A stretch of 64,000 nucleotides of DNA from Streptomyces cyaneochromogenes (GTDB lineage Bacteria; Actinomycetota; Actinomycetes; Streptomycetales; Streptomycetaceae), in NCBI RefSeq assembly GCF_003963535.1, contig NZ_CP034539.1:5890001-5954000 (forward strand). Reading direction: 5' to 3'. A program made the position numbers and the translations under genes. Below the pieces are notes generated by a model. That model was not told the DNA's origin and made no database searches. It was given only the letters and a program-made list of their open reading frames with translations. Within the stretch, counting starts at the first letter, position 1. Every line of letters begins with the position of its first letter. Of this stretch, positions 8,321-16,425 are shown in pieces.

Positions 8321-8411
8321 GGCACCCCCCGCCACTCGCTCGTCCCCTCCGGTGAACGCCCGACCACCCTTGACCGGTTCCCACCCTGCGACGCCGGATA
8401 GGCTCGGGGGC

Positions 8412-9098
8412 GTGAACCCAGTCAAGCCAGGAGAGACGCGGCGTACGCCTTGGATCGTTGGGGTCTCCGGCGCCTCCGGCACCCCCTATGCCGCCTCGGT
8501 GCTGCGCGCGCTGCTCGCCGCCGGGGAGAGCGTCGACCTCATCGTGTCCCGAGCCTCCCGGCTCACCCTGCTCGACGAGACCGGGATCTCCTTCCGGGAC
8601 GCCCACTGGCGGGACGACCTGCGGGAATGGCTGGCACGCGGGGCCGACGGCAAGCCGGGCACCTTCGAGGCGGACATCGAGGGGGTACGGCACTGGGGTG
8701 CCGGGGACCTCGCGGCGGGGCCGTCCTCGGGGTCGTATCCGGTGAAAGGGATGCTCATCGTGCCGGCCTCCACGGCCTGTGTCGCCGGAGTCGCGCTGGG
8801 GCTGTCCAAGGACCTGCTGCAGCGGGCCGCGAGCGTGACGCTCAAGGAGCGCCGGCCGCTCGTCGTGGCCGTGCGGGAGACCCCGCTGAACGGCCAGACG
8901 CTGCGGCACCTGGTGACCCTGGACGACGCGGGCGCCAGTGTCGTACCGGCTTCGCCCGCCTTCTACGCGGGAGCGACGCACATCCAGGACCTGGTGGACT
9001 TCGTCGCCGGACGGGTCCTCGACGCGGCGGGCGTCGAGCACGGCCTCTACCGCCGCTGGCAGGGCGAGATCGGCGGCGGGTCCCGCCCTCCCGCCTGA
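8412..9098 (+). CDS. ubiX: UbiX flavin prenyltransferase
   Basis: 228 residues from a GTG at 8412. UbiX joins dimethylallyl (mono)phosphate to FMN, producing the prenylated flavin used by UbiD decarboxylases. The flavoprotein core is clear: GVSGASGTPYAASVLRALL at the N-terminus, VPASTACVAGVALGLSKDLLQRAASVTLKERRPLVV, RETPLN and HLVTLDDAGASVVPASPAFY. It is slightly longer than typical UbiX (about 190-210) because of an Arg/Gly-rich C-terminus and an insert in the middle. It lies 1.3 kb after the UbiD-type and MqnP genes, matching its role in the same pathway. No strong ribosome-binding site precedes the GTG. Confidence 0.9.
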   Translation: MNPVKPGETRRTPWIVGVSGASGTPYAASVLRALLAAGESVDLIVSRASRLTLLDETGISFRDAHWRDDLREWLARGADGKPGTFEADIEGVRHWGAGDLAAGPSSGSYPVKGMLIVPASTACVAGVALGLSKDLLQRAASVTLKERRPLVVAVRETPLNGQTLRHLVTLDDAGASVVPASPAFYAGATHIQDLVDFVAGRVLDAAGVEHGLYRRWQGEIGGGSRPPA

Positions 9099-9174
9099 GC
9101 GGCACGCACCACGCACCACCCATCTCAGGAACACCCAGAACTCGCACACCTCTTCAGTGGAAGGCTTCGATCGC

Positions 9175-9630
9175 ATGGACGCGGTGGACAGGCAGCTCAT
9201 CCAGGCCCTGAGGGAGAACGGCCGGGCCTCCTACGCGGAGCTGGGACGCCTCGTCGGCCTGTCGGGACCCAGCGTCACCGACCGCATCAACCGGCTGGAG
9301 GCGGCCGGTGTCATCACCGGTTACCGCGCCACCGTCGACGCCGCCTCGCTCGGCCTCGGCGTCACCGCGCTGATCGGTATCTCGCTCTCCGACGCCACCG
9401 ACCACGAGGACGTGGCGAACCGCCTGCGGGACCTGGGCGAGATCGAGGACTGCTGGTTCATCGCCGGCGACGACTCGTACATGCTCAAGGTGCGGGCGGC
9501 CGATGTGGACGGGCTGGAGAAGATCATCCGGCGGCTCAGCGGCACCACGGGCGTCTCCCGGACCCGTACCACCATCGTGCTCTCCACCAAGTGGGAGAAC
9601 CGGGTCGGAGAACTGCCCGAAGAGGTGTAG
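9175..9630 (+). CDS. Lrp/AsnC-family transcriptional regulator
   Basis: 151 residues. Residues 1-50 hold the AsnC helix-turn-helix (MDAVDRQLIQALRENGRASY, LVGLSGPSVTDRINRLEAAGVI); the rest is the RAM-type ligand-binding domain (GYRATVD, ... DCWFIAGDDSYMLKV). The ATG at 9175 follows GGAAGG at about nine bases. Such regulators sense amino acids or small metabolites as octamers. It sits between ubiX and mqnE on the same strand and might regulate them, which is positional inference only. Confidence 0.88.
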   Translation: MDAVDRQLIQALRENGRASYAELGRLVGLSGPSVTDRINRLEAAGVITGYRATVDAASLGLGVTALIGISLSDATDHEDVANRLRDLGEIEDCWFIAGDDSYMLKVRAADVDGLEKIIRRLSGTTGVSRTRTTIVLSTKWENRVGELPEEV

Positions 9631-9714
9631 GCGCCTTCAGCGCCGTTTGGGGGCACCTCCCGCCCGAAGGGTGGGGGCGTACGGTTGGACAGGTCGTCGG
9701 AGAAAGGTGTGGGC

Positions 9715-10878
9715 ATGGACGTCGGGCTCAAGCGCGAGCTGGAGGAGAAGGTCAGGGCCGGTGAGCGGCTGACCCGCGAGGACGGCATCGCGCTGTACGA
9801 GTCGGACGACCTGGCGTGGCTCGGCGGACTCGCCCACGAGGTGCGCACGCGCAAGAACGGCGACGTCGTCCACTTCAACGTCAACCGCCACCTCAACATG
9901 ACCAACGTGTGCACGGCGTCCTGCGCCTACTGCTCCTTCCAGCGCAAGCCGGGCGAGAAGGACGCGTACACGATGCGTATCGAGGAGGCGGTGAAGCTCG
10001 CCAAGTCGATGGAGAGCGAGAACCTCACCGAGCTCCACATCGTCAACGGGCTGCACCCGAACCTGCCTTGGCGTTACTACCCGCGCTCGCTGCGGGAGCT
10101 GAAGGCCGCCCTCCCGAACGTCTCGCTGAAGGCCTTCACGGCGACGGAGATCCACCACTTCGAGACCATCTCCGGGCTCTCCGCCTCCGAGATCCTCGAC
10201 GAGCTCATCGACGCCGGTCTGGAGTCCCTGACAGGCGGCGGCGCGGAGATCTTCGACTGGGAGGTCCGTCAGCACATCGTGGACCACCGCACCCACTGGG
10301 AGGACTGGTCCCGCATCCACCGCCTGGCGCACGAGAAGGGTCTGAAGACCCCGTGCACCATGCTGTACGGGCACATCGAGGAGCCCCGCCACCGCGTCGA
10401 CCACGTCCTGCGCCTGCGTGAGCTCCAGGACGAGACGAACGGCTTCCAGGTCTTCATCCCGCTGCGCTACCAGCACGACTTCGTGGACATGAAGGACGGG
10501 AAGGTACGGAACCGGCTGCAGGCGCGCACGCAGATGGCGACGGGCGCGGAGGCCCTCAAGACCTTCGCCGTCTCCCGGCTCCTCTTCGACAACGTTCCGC
10601 ACGTCAAGGTCTTCTGGGTCATGCACGGCGTCCAGACCGCCCAACTGGCCCTCCAGCACGGCGCCGACGACATGGACGGCTCGGTCGTCGAGTACAAGAT
10701 CACTCACGACGCGGACAACTACGGCACGCCGAACAAGCTGACGCGTGAGGACCTGCTGGACCTCATCAGGGACGCCGGCTTCCAGCCCGTGGAGCGCAAC
10801 ACGCGCTACGAGGTCATCCGGGAGTACGACGGCCCGGATCCGTCGCGTCGGGAGTCGCCGCAGCCCATGCGCGTCTGA
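9715..10878 (+). CDS. mqnE: Aminodeoxyfutalosine synthase MqnE (radical SAM)
   Basis: 387 residues. Radical-SAM enzyme that joins 3-[(1-carboxyvinyl)oxy]benzoate, the MqnA product, with the 5'-deoxyadenosyl radical from SAM to make aminodeoxyfutalosine. The [4Fe-4S] motif CxxxCxxC is C66-TAS-C70-AY-C73. Other family segments include HFNVNRHLNMTN, ELHIVNGLHPNLPW, SLTGGGAEIFDWEVR and YGHIEEPRHRVDHVLRLRELQ. The ATG at 9715 has GGAGAAAGG upstream; a TTG at 9685 is a weaker alternative. It resembles the MqnC protein at 41758-42957 but has the MqnE-specific GGGAE and DWEVR block. It lies with ubiX, mqnP and the UbiD-type gene. Confidence 0.93.
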   Translation: MDVGLKRELEEKVRAGERLTREDGIALYESDDLAWLGGLAHEVRTRKNGDVVHFNVNRHLNMTNVCTASCAYCSFQRKPGEKDAYTMRIEEAVKLAKSMESENLTELHIVNGLHPNLPWRYYPRSLRELKAALPNVSLKAFTATEIHHFETISGLSASEILDELIDAGLESLTGGGAEIFDWEVRQHIVDHRTHWEDWSRIHRLAHEKGLKTPCTMLYGHIEEPRHRVDHVLRLRELQDETNGFQVFIPLRYQHDFVDMKDGKVRNRLQARTQMATGAEALKTFAVSRLLFDNVPHVKVFWVMHGVQTAQLALQHGADDMDGSVVEYKITHDADNYGTPNKLTREDLLDLIRDAGFQPVERNTRYEVIREYDGPDPSRRESPQPMRV

Positions 10879-10908
10879 CTTCTCAGCCAACCGGGAGCGT
10901 GCCCACCC

Positions 10909-10966
10909 AGGGGCGCGGGGCTGTATCAACATGCGGCTCCGCCGCGTGGGCGCGACCAGCCACAAC
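10909..10966. repeat. Dispersed Streptomyces-type intergenic repeat (GGGGCGCGGGG family), copy 1
   Basis: The core GGGGCGCGGGGCTG followed about 15 bases later by GCGGCTCCGCCGCG (a hairpin) and GCGCGACCAGCCACAAC resembles an intergenic repeat I know to be widespread in Streptomyces. A related copy is at 43589-43637. It lies between mqnE and the UdgX gene, so an ATG inside it (10931) is an unlikely start. Confidence 0.65.
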
Positions 10967-11020
10967 GTCACTCGCGGCCGACACGGGTCCGACCCCGACG
11001 GCGGGTACCCGGACCTCCTG

Positions 11021-11680
11021 TTGACCACCCGAGCGTCTGAGGACGCCTACACAGCACAACCCTTCATCCCGGAGGGCCCCCGCGGACTCCCGACCCTCCG
11101 CCGCGCCGCCGCCGACTGCCGGGGCTGTCCCCTGCACCGCGACGCCACCCAGACGGTGTTCGGCGAGGGCACCGCGCGCGCCCGCGTCATGCTTGTCGGC
11201 GAACAACCCGGCGACCAGGAGGACCGCCAGGGCAAACCGTTCGTCGGCCCGGCCGGCCACCTGCTCGACCGGGCCCTCGCGGAGGCCGGTATCAAGCCCG
11301 GCGAGGCGTACGTCACCAACGCCGTCAAGCACTTCAAGTTCACGCGGACCGAACCCGGCAAGCGCCGCATCCACAAGCCGCCGACCCTGCGCGAGATGAC
11401 CGCGTGCGCCCCCTGGCTGGCCGCCGAGCTGGCCGTCGTCGAGCCCGAGCTGATCGTGCTCCTGGGCGCGAGCGCGGGCAAGGCGCTGCTGGGCTCGTCG
11501 TTCCGGGTCGGAGAGGTGCGCGGGGCGCTGCTGGAGCGGGAGATCCACGGCCGGCCGGAGAGGCTGGTGGCGACGGTGCATCCGGCGTCGGTACTGCGGA
11601 TGCGGGACGACACGGAGCGCAAGGCGGCGTACGAGGGGCTGGTCGCGGACCTGAAAGTGGCTGCGCGAGCCCTGATGTAA
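11021..11680 (+). CDS. udgX: UdgX-type uracil-DNA glycosylase (Fe-S, covalent DNA-binding type)
   Basis: About 219 residues from a TTG at 11021. It belongs to the uracil-DNA glycosylase superfamily: motif GEQPGDQED (about residues 60-68), HPASVLRMRD near the C-terminus, and Cys C33/C36 with a later Cys in MTAC for the Fe-S cluster. The insertion KRRIHKPP (His at about 118) is the diagnostic R-loop of UdgX, which in mycobacteria becomes covalently attached to uracil-DNA through that His. The start is uncertain: an ATG at 10931 is in frame but lies inside a dispersed repeat; 11021 gives the usual family length. It is a single gene between mqnE and an acetyltransferase and probably serves DNA repair. 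Confidence 0.85.
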   Translation: MTTRASEDAYTAQPFIPEGPRGLPTLRRAAADCRGCPLHRDATQTVFGEGTARARVMLVGEQPGDQEDRQGKPFVGPAGHLLDRALAEAGIKPGEAYVTNAVKHFKFTRTEPGKRRIHKPPTLREMTACAPWLAAELAVVEPELIVLLGASAGKALLGSSFRVGEVRGALLEREIHGRPERLVATVHPASVLRMRDDTERKAAYEGLVADLKVAARALM

Positions 11681-11684
11681 TGGC

Positions 11685-11690
11685 TACTAT
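11685..11690 (+). promoter_or_regulatory. -10 box of a leaderless promoter
   Basis: TACTAT ends six bases before the GTG at 11697; no ribosome-binding site is present. Confidence 0.6.
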
Positions 11691-11696
11691 GCTGCC

Positions 11697-12221
11697 GTGT
11701 CCCTTACTTTCACACTCGACCCCGCCGTCACCCCCGCCCTCCGGGACGGCATCCTCGACCTGTGGACCGACGTGTCCAACGCGGGCGGAGCCGTGGGCTT
11801 CGTGCCGCCGGTGACGCCGGAGGAGGTCCGGCCGGAGCTGGTGCGGCAGCTGGCCGGGATGGCCGACGGGAGCAGGCGGCTGCTCGTCGGGCACGACGAG
11901 GACGGGCGGGTCGCCGCGACCGCTTTCCTCACCTTCAACTCGCACCGGCTGATGGTCCACTGGCTCTGGCTGTACACGGTGATGGTGCACCCCCGCCACC
12001 AGGGCAAGGGCTACGGCCGTGACCTGCTGGCGGCCGCCGAGCGCGCCGCCCGGACCTTCCACGGCATCGAGGCGATCCGCCTCACCTGCCGGGGCGGCCT
12101 CGGCCTGGAGCGGTTCTACGGCTCCTGCGGCTACAAGGAGGTCGGCCGGATCCCCGCCGCCATCCGGGTCGCGCCGGACGACGACCGGGACGACGTGATC
12201 ATGCTGCTGCCGCTCGGCTGA
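11697..12221 (+). CDS. GNAT-family N-acetyltransferase
   Basis: 174 residues from GTG 11697. The acetyl-CoA site appears as VMVHPRHQGKGYGRDLLAAAERAAR (motif A, Q/RxxGxG/A pattern), followed by LERFYGSCGYKEVGRI, the usual GNAT beta-6/7 region. The substrate cannot be predicted. The gene appears to be leaderless (TACTAT at 11685-11690) and stands 16 bp after the UdgX gene. Confidence 0.82.
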   Translation: MSLTFTLDPAVTPALRDGILDLWTDVSNAGGAVGFVPPVTPEEVRPELVRQLAGMADGSRRLLVGHDEDGRVAATAFLTFNSHRLMVHWLWLYTVMVHPRHQGKGYGRDLLAAAERAARTFHGIEAIRLTCRGGLGLERFYGSCGYKEVGRIPAAIRVAPDDDRDDVIMLLPLG

Positions 12222-12308
12222 ACCCCGTATCGACCCCCCTGCAAGATCGGCGGGTCGGCGTGCTTCACTGGACGGTGGCCCTTTTTGGAATCGGAAGAGT
12301 GGATTGAG

Positions 12309-12611
12309 ATGCTCCGCTACACACTGATGCGCCTCGGGATCTTCGTGGGCTGCCTCGTGGTCGTCTGGGGCCTCGTCTTCTCCGGCCTCGCCCCGCGCGG
12401 ACTCGGCGACTCCAACGGCATGTGGATCATCCTGCTCGCCCTGCTGATCTCGGCCCCGATCAGCTTCGTCGTCCTGCGCAAGGAGCGCGACCGCGCCTCC
12501 GTGCAGATCGTCCAGAAGGTCGACCGCGTGAAGGCCAACCTGGAGGCCAACCGCAGCCAGGAGGACGACGCGGTCGACGAGGCGGCCCGGGCGCAGGGCC
12601 AGGCCTCCTAG
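12309..12611 (+). CDS. DUF4229 small membrane protein
   Basis: 100 residues. Two hydrophobic helices (RLGIFVGCLVVVWGLVFSG and MWIILLALLISAPISFVVL), then a charged cytoplasmic tail (LRKERDRASVQIVQKVDRVKANLEANR, E/D-rich). This layout and the motif LRKERDRAS match the actinobacterial DUF4229 family, whose function is unknown. The ATG at 12309 is preceded by GAGTGGATTGAG; an in-frame ATG at 12285 is less likely. Confidence 0.75.
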   Translation: MLRYTLMRLGIFVGCLVVVWGLVFSGLAPRGLGDSNGMWIILLALLISAPISFVVLRKERDRASVQIVQKVDRVKANLEANRSQEDDAVDEAARAQGQAS

Positions 12612-12727
12612 GGCCTGTCCAGCGGCCCCACCACGGCGCTACCGCCGGGTAATGGCCCCTGGGACCCCCCTTTACTCTTGGCCGATCCCATGGTGTGGGA
12701 TGGCTGGAAACAACGTAAGGGGGAACC

Positions 12728-14383
12728 GTGGCACGAGCGCGCGCGAAACAGGGCGCACGACGCGTTGCCGAGGCCGTAGCCTCCGGCACCGATCCGCGGA
12801 CGGCGGCGCAGGAGGAACTGCGGCGGCAGGCCGGCGGACGGGGAGCATCGGGAGCCGGCGGCGGGGAGTACGACGCACAGGGCTGGGGCATCGACCCGGC
12901 CGACTTCCCGGCCGCCCGGGAGCAGGGCGGCTCCACCGCCACCGTGATGCGGCAGAAGACCGTGCCGCTGGACGAGGCCGGGGAGGCGCTCGGCCGCAGC
13001 GAGCAGGTGCGCGAGGGCGCCGAGGTGTCGCACGCCATCTGCCCGATGGTGATCCCCAAGGGCCGCTCGTGGGTCTCCATGCTGCCGGTGCTGACGCTGC
13101 TCGTGCTGGGCGTGGTCGGTGCGTCACTCGTGGGCGCGGCGGGCGGCGACGTCCTGACCAACCCGCTGTTCGGCGTGCACTCCTGGGTCATCGCCGTCCT
13201 CGCCGTCGGCTTCGTGTGGTGGCGCCAGGGCATGGTCATGGTCCCGGACGGCTGCCAGGCGATGATCACCAAGTTCGGCAAGCTGGAGAAGGTCGTCGGC
13301 CCGGGCCGGGTCGTGTTGCTGAGCCCGTGGAAGCGGGTGTCGTACATCGTCAACACCACGATCGAGTACCCGTTCAACGCGCCGGTGCGCGAGGCCCCGA
13401 CCAGGGGCGGCGTGAAGGCGTCGATCGACCTGTTCATCCAGTTCCGGATCAGCGACCCCACCGAGTTCGTCTACACGCTGGGCGCGGTGCGCGGATTCGA
13501 GGAGAAGCTGAGCAACGCCGTGAGCGAGACCATCCGCAGTCTCATCTACGAGCAGGAGGCCGCCGGCATCTACGACATGGTCGGCGAGGACACCGGCCGC
13601 CTGCTGGAGCAGCTCAACCAGCAGTTCCGCCCGGCCGTCGAGCTGACCAACGCCAACATCACCCACGCCGAGCCCTCCGACCAGCGCTACCGCATGGACC
13701 TGGCGGCGCCCGAGATGGTGCGGGTGGCCAAGGAGGCGTACACGCACGAGTACGCGCTCCAGCTCCGCAAGGAGCAGGACGAGGGCGACCTCACCCGCGA
13801 ACTCGCCTCCAGCCACGAGACGCTCTCCGCGATCCAGGCCGACATCGCCCAGTACCAGGCGCAGATGGACACGGCCGTCGAGCGCGAGACCAACCGCGCC
13901 GAGGCCCTCGCCCGGCAGCGCTACGTCCAGGCCGAGTCGGAGGCGAAGGCCAACGCGGCCCTGCTGGAGGCACAGGCCCTGGACATCCGCGCGGTCACGG
14001 CCGCCGAGGCGCCGGAGATCCTGGAGTACCGCTACCAGCAGCAGGTGCTGGACACGCTGGAGCAGGTCGCCGACCACCTGCCGCGCCTGGTGCGCATCGG
14101 TGGCGCGGCGGACGGCGGCGGCGTCGCCGGGATCGACTTCCTGGAGCTGGCCCGCGAACTGGTAGGCGAGCGCGGCACGGAGCTGTTCAGCGACGAGGAC
14201 ATGGCCGCCGTACGGTCACGTCTCGCCGAGGTGTCCCAGCGGATCGCCGCCCGCGAGACCGAGATCGGCGCGCTGCTGGCCGCCGATCGGCCCACGGTGC
14301 CGCAGGTGCCCGGCCAGACCGCGTCGACCGACAGCTCCGACAGCTCCATCAGCTCCGTCGTCACCGAGGAGGCCGACCAGTGA
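12728..14383 (+). CDS. SPFH (band 7/prohibitin-like) membrane protein 1
   Basis: 551 residues from a GTG at 12728. An N-terminal, mostly disordered 95 residues is followed by two hydrophobic segments (about 117-160), then the SPFH core: MVPDGCQAMITKFGKLEKVVGPGRVVLLSPWKRVSYIVN, PTRGGVKASIDLFIQFRISDPTEFVYTLG. A long helical, Ala/Glu-rich coiled coil follows (about 330-420), as in flotillin-like scaffolds, and a Ser-rich tail. Such proteins form membrane oligomers that organise microdomains or control proteases. The stop overlaps the GTG of a second SPFH gene (GTGA), so the two are made together and may form a mixed ring. A conserved Asn/His catalytic role is not expected. Confidence 0.85.
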   Translation: MARARAKQGARRVAEAVASGTDPRTAAQEELRRQAGGRGASGAGGGEYDAQGWGIDPADFPAAREQGGSTATVMRQKTVPLDEAGEALGRSEQVREGAEVSHAICPMVIPKGRSWVSMLPVLTLLVLGVVGASLVGAAGGDVLTNPLFGVHSWVIAVLAVGFVWWRQGMVMVPDGCQAMITKFGKLEKVVGPGRVVLLSPWKRVSYIVNTTIEYPFNAPVREAPTRGGVKASIDLFIQFRISDPTEFVYTLGAVRGFEEKLSNAVSETIRSLIYEQEAAGIYDMVGEDTGRLLEQLNQQFRPAVELTNANITHAEPSDQRYRMDLAAPEMVRVAKEAYTHEYALQLRKEQDEGDLTRELASSHETLSAIQADIAQYQAQMDTAVERETNRAEALARQRYVQAESEAKANAALLEAQALDIRAVTAAEAPEILEYRYQQQVLDTLEQVADHLPRLVRIGGAADGGGVAGIDFLELARELVGERGTELFSDEDMAAVRSRLAEVSQRIAARETEIGALLAADRPTVPQVPGQTASTDSSDSSISSVVTEEADQ

Positions 14384-15717
14384 GCACCGCCCGTTCTTCC
14401 CACCGCCGGTCGGTCATCTCCGAGAAGGTCGCCCCCTGGGCCGACATCGCGCGGCTGCTGCGCGGCGGCGAGGCCGACACGCTGATCCCGGTCATCATCC
14501 CCCGCCACCGGCGCCGCCTGTGGTGGATGCTGCCGCTGTGGCTCGGTGTCTACGCCCTGTTCATGGGCCTGATGCTGTCCCTGGGCGAGGCGGACTCGAC
14601 CGCCGGGGAACTCGCCTACGGCACCCTCGCCGCCCTCTCCTACGCCGGCGGCGGCGTCCTGCTGCTGATCGGCGCGCTGTGGTGGTGGCGCTCCTCGATC
14701 GTCGAGATCGAGCAGGGCACCAACGGTGTGCAGACCCGCTACGGCGCCGTCGTGCGCACCCTCGACGCCGGCCGCCACTACCTGTGGCACCCGTGGTCCC
14801 GGGTCGACTTCGTCGTCGACACCGCCACCGAGATCCCGTACTCGGCGCCGGTGATGGCCTGCCCCACGCAGGAGAACGTCCCGCTGCGCTCGATCGAGTT
14901 CTTCCTGAAGTTCCGCATCACCGACGCCGTGCTGTTCGTCCGCACCATCGGCGCGGGCAACTTCGACCTGGTGCTCTCCAGCGCCGTACAGGACGCGATC
15001 CGGCAGCGGGCGCGCAAGATGCGCACCGAGCGGGCGTACGACCTGCGCGGTTCGGACGTGGCCGACATGCAGGACCTGCTCAACCGCCAGCTGTCCGGCT
15101 ACGGCGTGCGCATCACCGGCTCCAACATCCCGGACGTCCAGCTGCCGGCGCAGTACCAGCAGCACCTGGCCACCCGGGAGCGGGTCGCCAAGGAGCGCAC
15201 GGCCTACGAGCAGGAGTGGGGCCTGGTCCGCAAGCGCCGGATCGACCAGCTGGGCATGGACATCGAGCGCGCCAAGAAGGTGCGGGACGCGCGGATCGTC
15301 GAGGTCAAGGCAGCGCTGAACCGGGCCCGCGAAGAGGTCGCCCAGCTGCTGGAGGAGCAGGAGACCAACGCCCAGCGCGTGCGGTTCGAGATCGAGACGC
15401 GGGGCCGCAGCGGGCTGATCGCCGCCGAGAACGAGGCCCGCGCGCAGCGCGCCCTCGCCAAGGCCTACCGCGACAACCGCGCCGTCCTGCAGTACGAACT
15501 CGCCCGGCGCCGCCTGGAGGTGGGCGCGAAGCTCGCCGGCCGGGCCCCGCAGCCGGTGGTCGTACGGACCGACGGCACGGGCGCCGACACGTCCGCCCTG
15601 TCCACCCTTCTCACCGCGCAGTTGCTGCCCCGGCTGACGGCCCTGCCGTCGGGCGACGGGCAGGTCTGGGCGGACCGGGTGTCGCGGCTCGCGGACGAGG
15701 TGACCGGCGAGGAGTAG
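14380..15717 (+). CDS. SPFH (band 7/prohibitin-like) membrane protein 2
   Basis: 445 residues from GTG 14380. Two transmembrane segments (about 47-70 and 82-105, ending LLLIGALWWWR) precede an SPFH domain: SIVEIEQGTNGVQTRYG, LDAGRHYLWHPWSRVDFVVD, PLRSIEFFLKFRITDAVLFVRTIG. A coiled coil from about 265 to 385 is rich in E, R and A. It shares architecture with its upstream partner (12728-14383) but lacks the long N-terminal extension; the pair looks like diverged paralogues in a two-gene operon. Function is probably membrane scaffolding. No protease or NfeD partner gene lies next to it, unlike many bacterial SPFH operons. Confidence 0.83.
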   Translation: MSTARSSHRRSVISEKVAPWADIARLLRGGEADTLIPVIIPRHRRRLWWMLPLWLGVYALFMGLMLSLGEADSTAGELAYGTLAALSYAGGGVLLLIGALWWWRSSIVEIEQGTNGVQTRYGAVVRTLDAGRHYLWHPWSRVDFVVDTATEIPYSAPVMACPTQENVPLRSIEFFLKFRITDAVLFVRTIGAGNFDLVLSSAVQDAIRQRARKMRTERAYDLRGSDVADMQDLLNRQLSGYGVRITGSNIPDVQLPAQYQQHLATRERVAKERTAYEQEWGLVRKRRIDQLGMDIERAKKVRDARIVEVKAALNRAREEVAQLLEEQETNAQRVRFEIETRGRSGLIAAENEARAQRALAKAYRDNRAVLQYELARRRLEVGAKLAGRAPQPVVVRTDGTGADTSALSTLLTAQLLPRLTALPSGDGQVWADRVSRLADEVTGEE

Positions 15718-15761
15718 GCAGCGGTTCGCAGCGGGCCGGGTGGGAACGCCCTCCCGGCCCG

Positions 15762-15767
15762 TACGCT
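15762..15767 (+). promoter_or_regulatory. -10 box of a leaderless promoter
   Basis: TACGCT lies seven bases before the ATG of the TetR gene (15775), without a ribosome-binding site. Confidence 0.5.
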
Positions 15768-15774
15768 AATCGGC

Positions 15775-16425
15775 ATGGGCGCTGTGAGGACCAAACGGAT
15801 GCCGCGCGCAGTCCGTGAACAGCAGATGCTGGACGCCGCGGTGCGGACCTTCGGCCAGCGGGGGTACATGGCCGCGTCGATGGACGAGATAGCCGAACTG
15901 GCGGGTGTGTCCAAGCCGTTGGTGTACCTGTACCTGAATTCGAAGGAAGACCTCTTCACCGCCTGCATCCGGCGGGAGGCGGCGGCGCTCACCGAGGCCG
16001 TACGGGCGGGCGTGCGGCGCGAGCTGCCCGCCGACCGCCAACTCTGGGAAGGGCTCGGCGCGTTCTTCGCGCACACCGCGCGGAACCCGGACGGCTGGTC
16101 CGTCCTGCACCTGCAGGCCCGCACCCACGGCGAGCCCTTCGCCGGCGAGGTCGCCGCGATGCGCGCGGAGATCGTCGCGTTCGTGACCCAGCTGATCCTC
16201 GCGGCGGCCCGCGAGGCCCATCGGGACCCCGACCTCCCCGAGGGCGAGGTGGCCGGCCTCGCCGAGGCCCTGGTCGGCGCCGCCGAGTCGCTCGCCGACT
16301 GGGCCAACGTCACGCCCGGCGTGACGGCGAGACAGGCGGCGGCCACCCTGATGAACTTCGCCTGGTCGGGCCTGGGCAACCTGATGGCCGGCCGGCCCTG
16401 GACCGCGCCGGAGGCCGCTCACTAG
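15775..16425 (+). CDS. TetR/AcrR-family transcriptional regulator
   Basis: 216 residues. Residues about 10-60 form the TetR helix-turn-helix (MLDAAVRTFGQRGYMAASMDEIAELAGVSKPLVYLYLNSKEDLF, here quoted as separate parts: MDEIAELAGVSKPLVYLYLN). The remainder is a helical ligand-binding/dimer domain. It is convergent with the MaoC dehydratase gene, sharing four bases at their stops, and is close to the FabG/thiolase region; TetR repressors of fatty-acid degradation often sit like this. The palindromes at 18624-18650 are a plausible target, but no direct evidence links them. Confidence 0.88.
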   Translation: MGAVRTKRMPRAVREQQMLDAAVRTFGQRGYMAASMDEIAELAGVSKPLVYLYLNSKEDLFTACIRREAAALTEAVRAGVRRELPADRQLWEGLGAFFAHTARNPDGWSVLHLQARTHGEPFAGEVAAMRAEIVAFVTQLILAAAREAHRDPDLPEGEVAGLAEALVGAAESLADWANVTPGVTARQAAATLMNFAWSGLGNLMAGRPWTAPEAAH

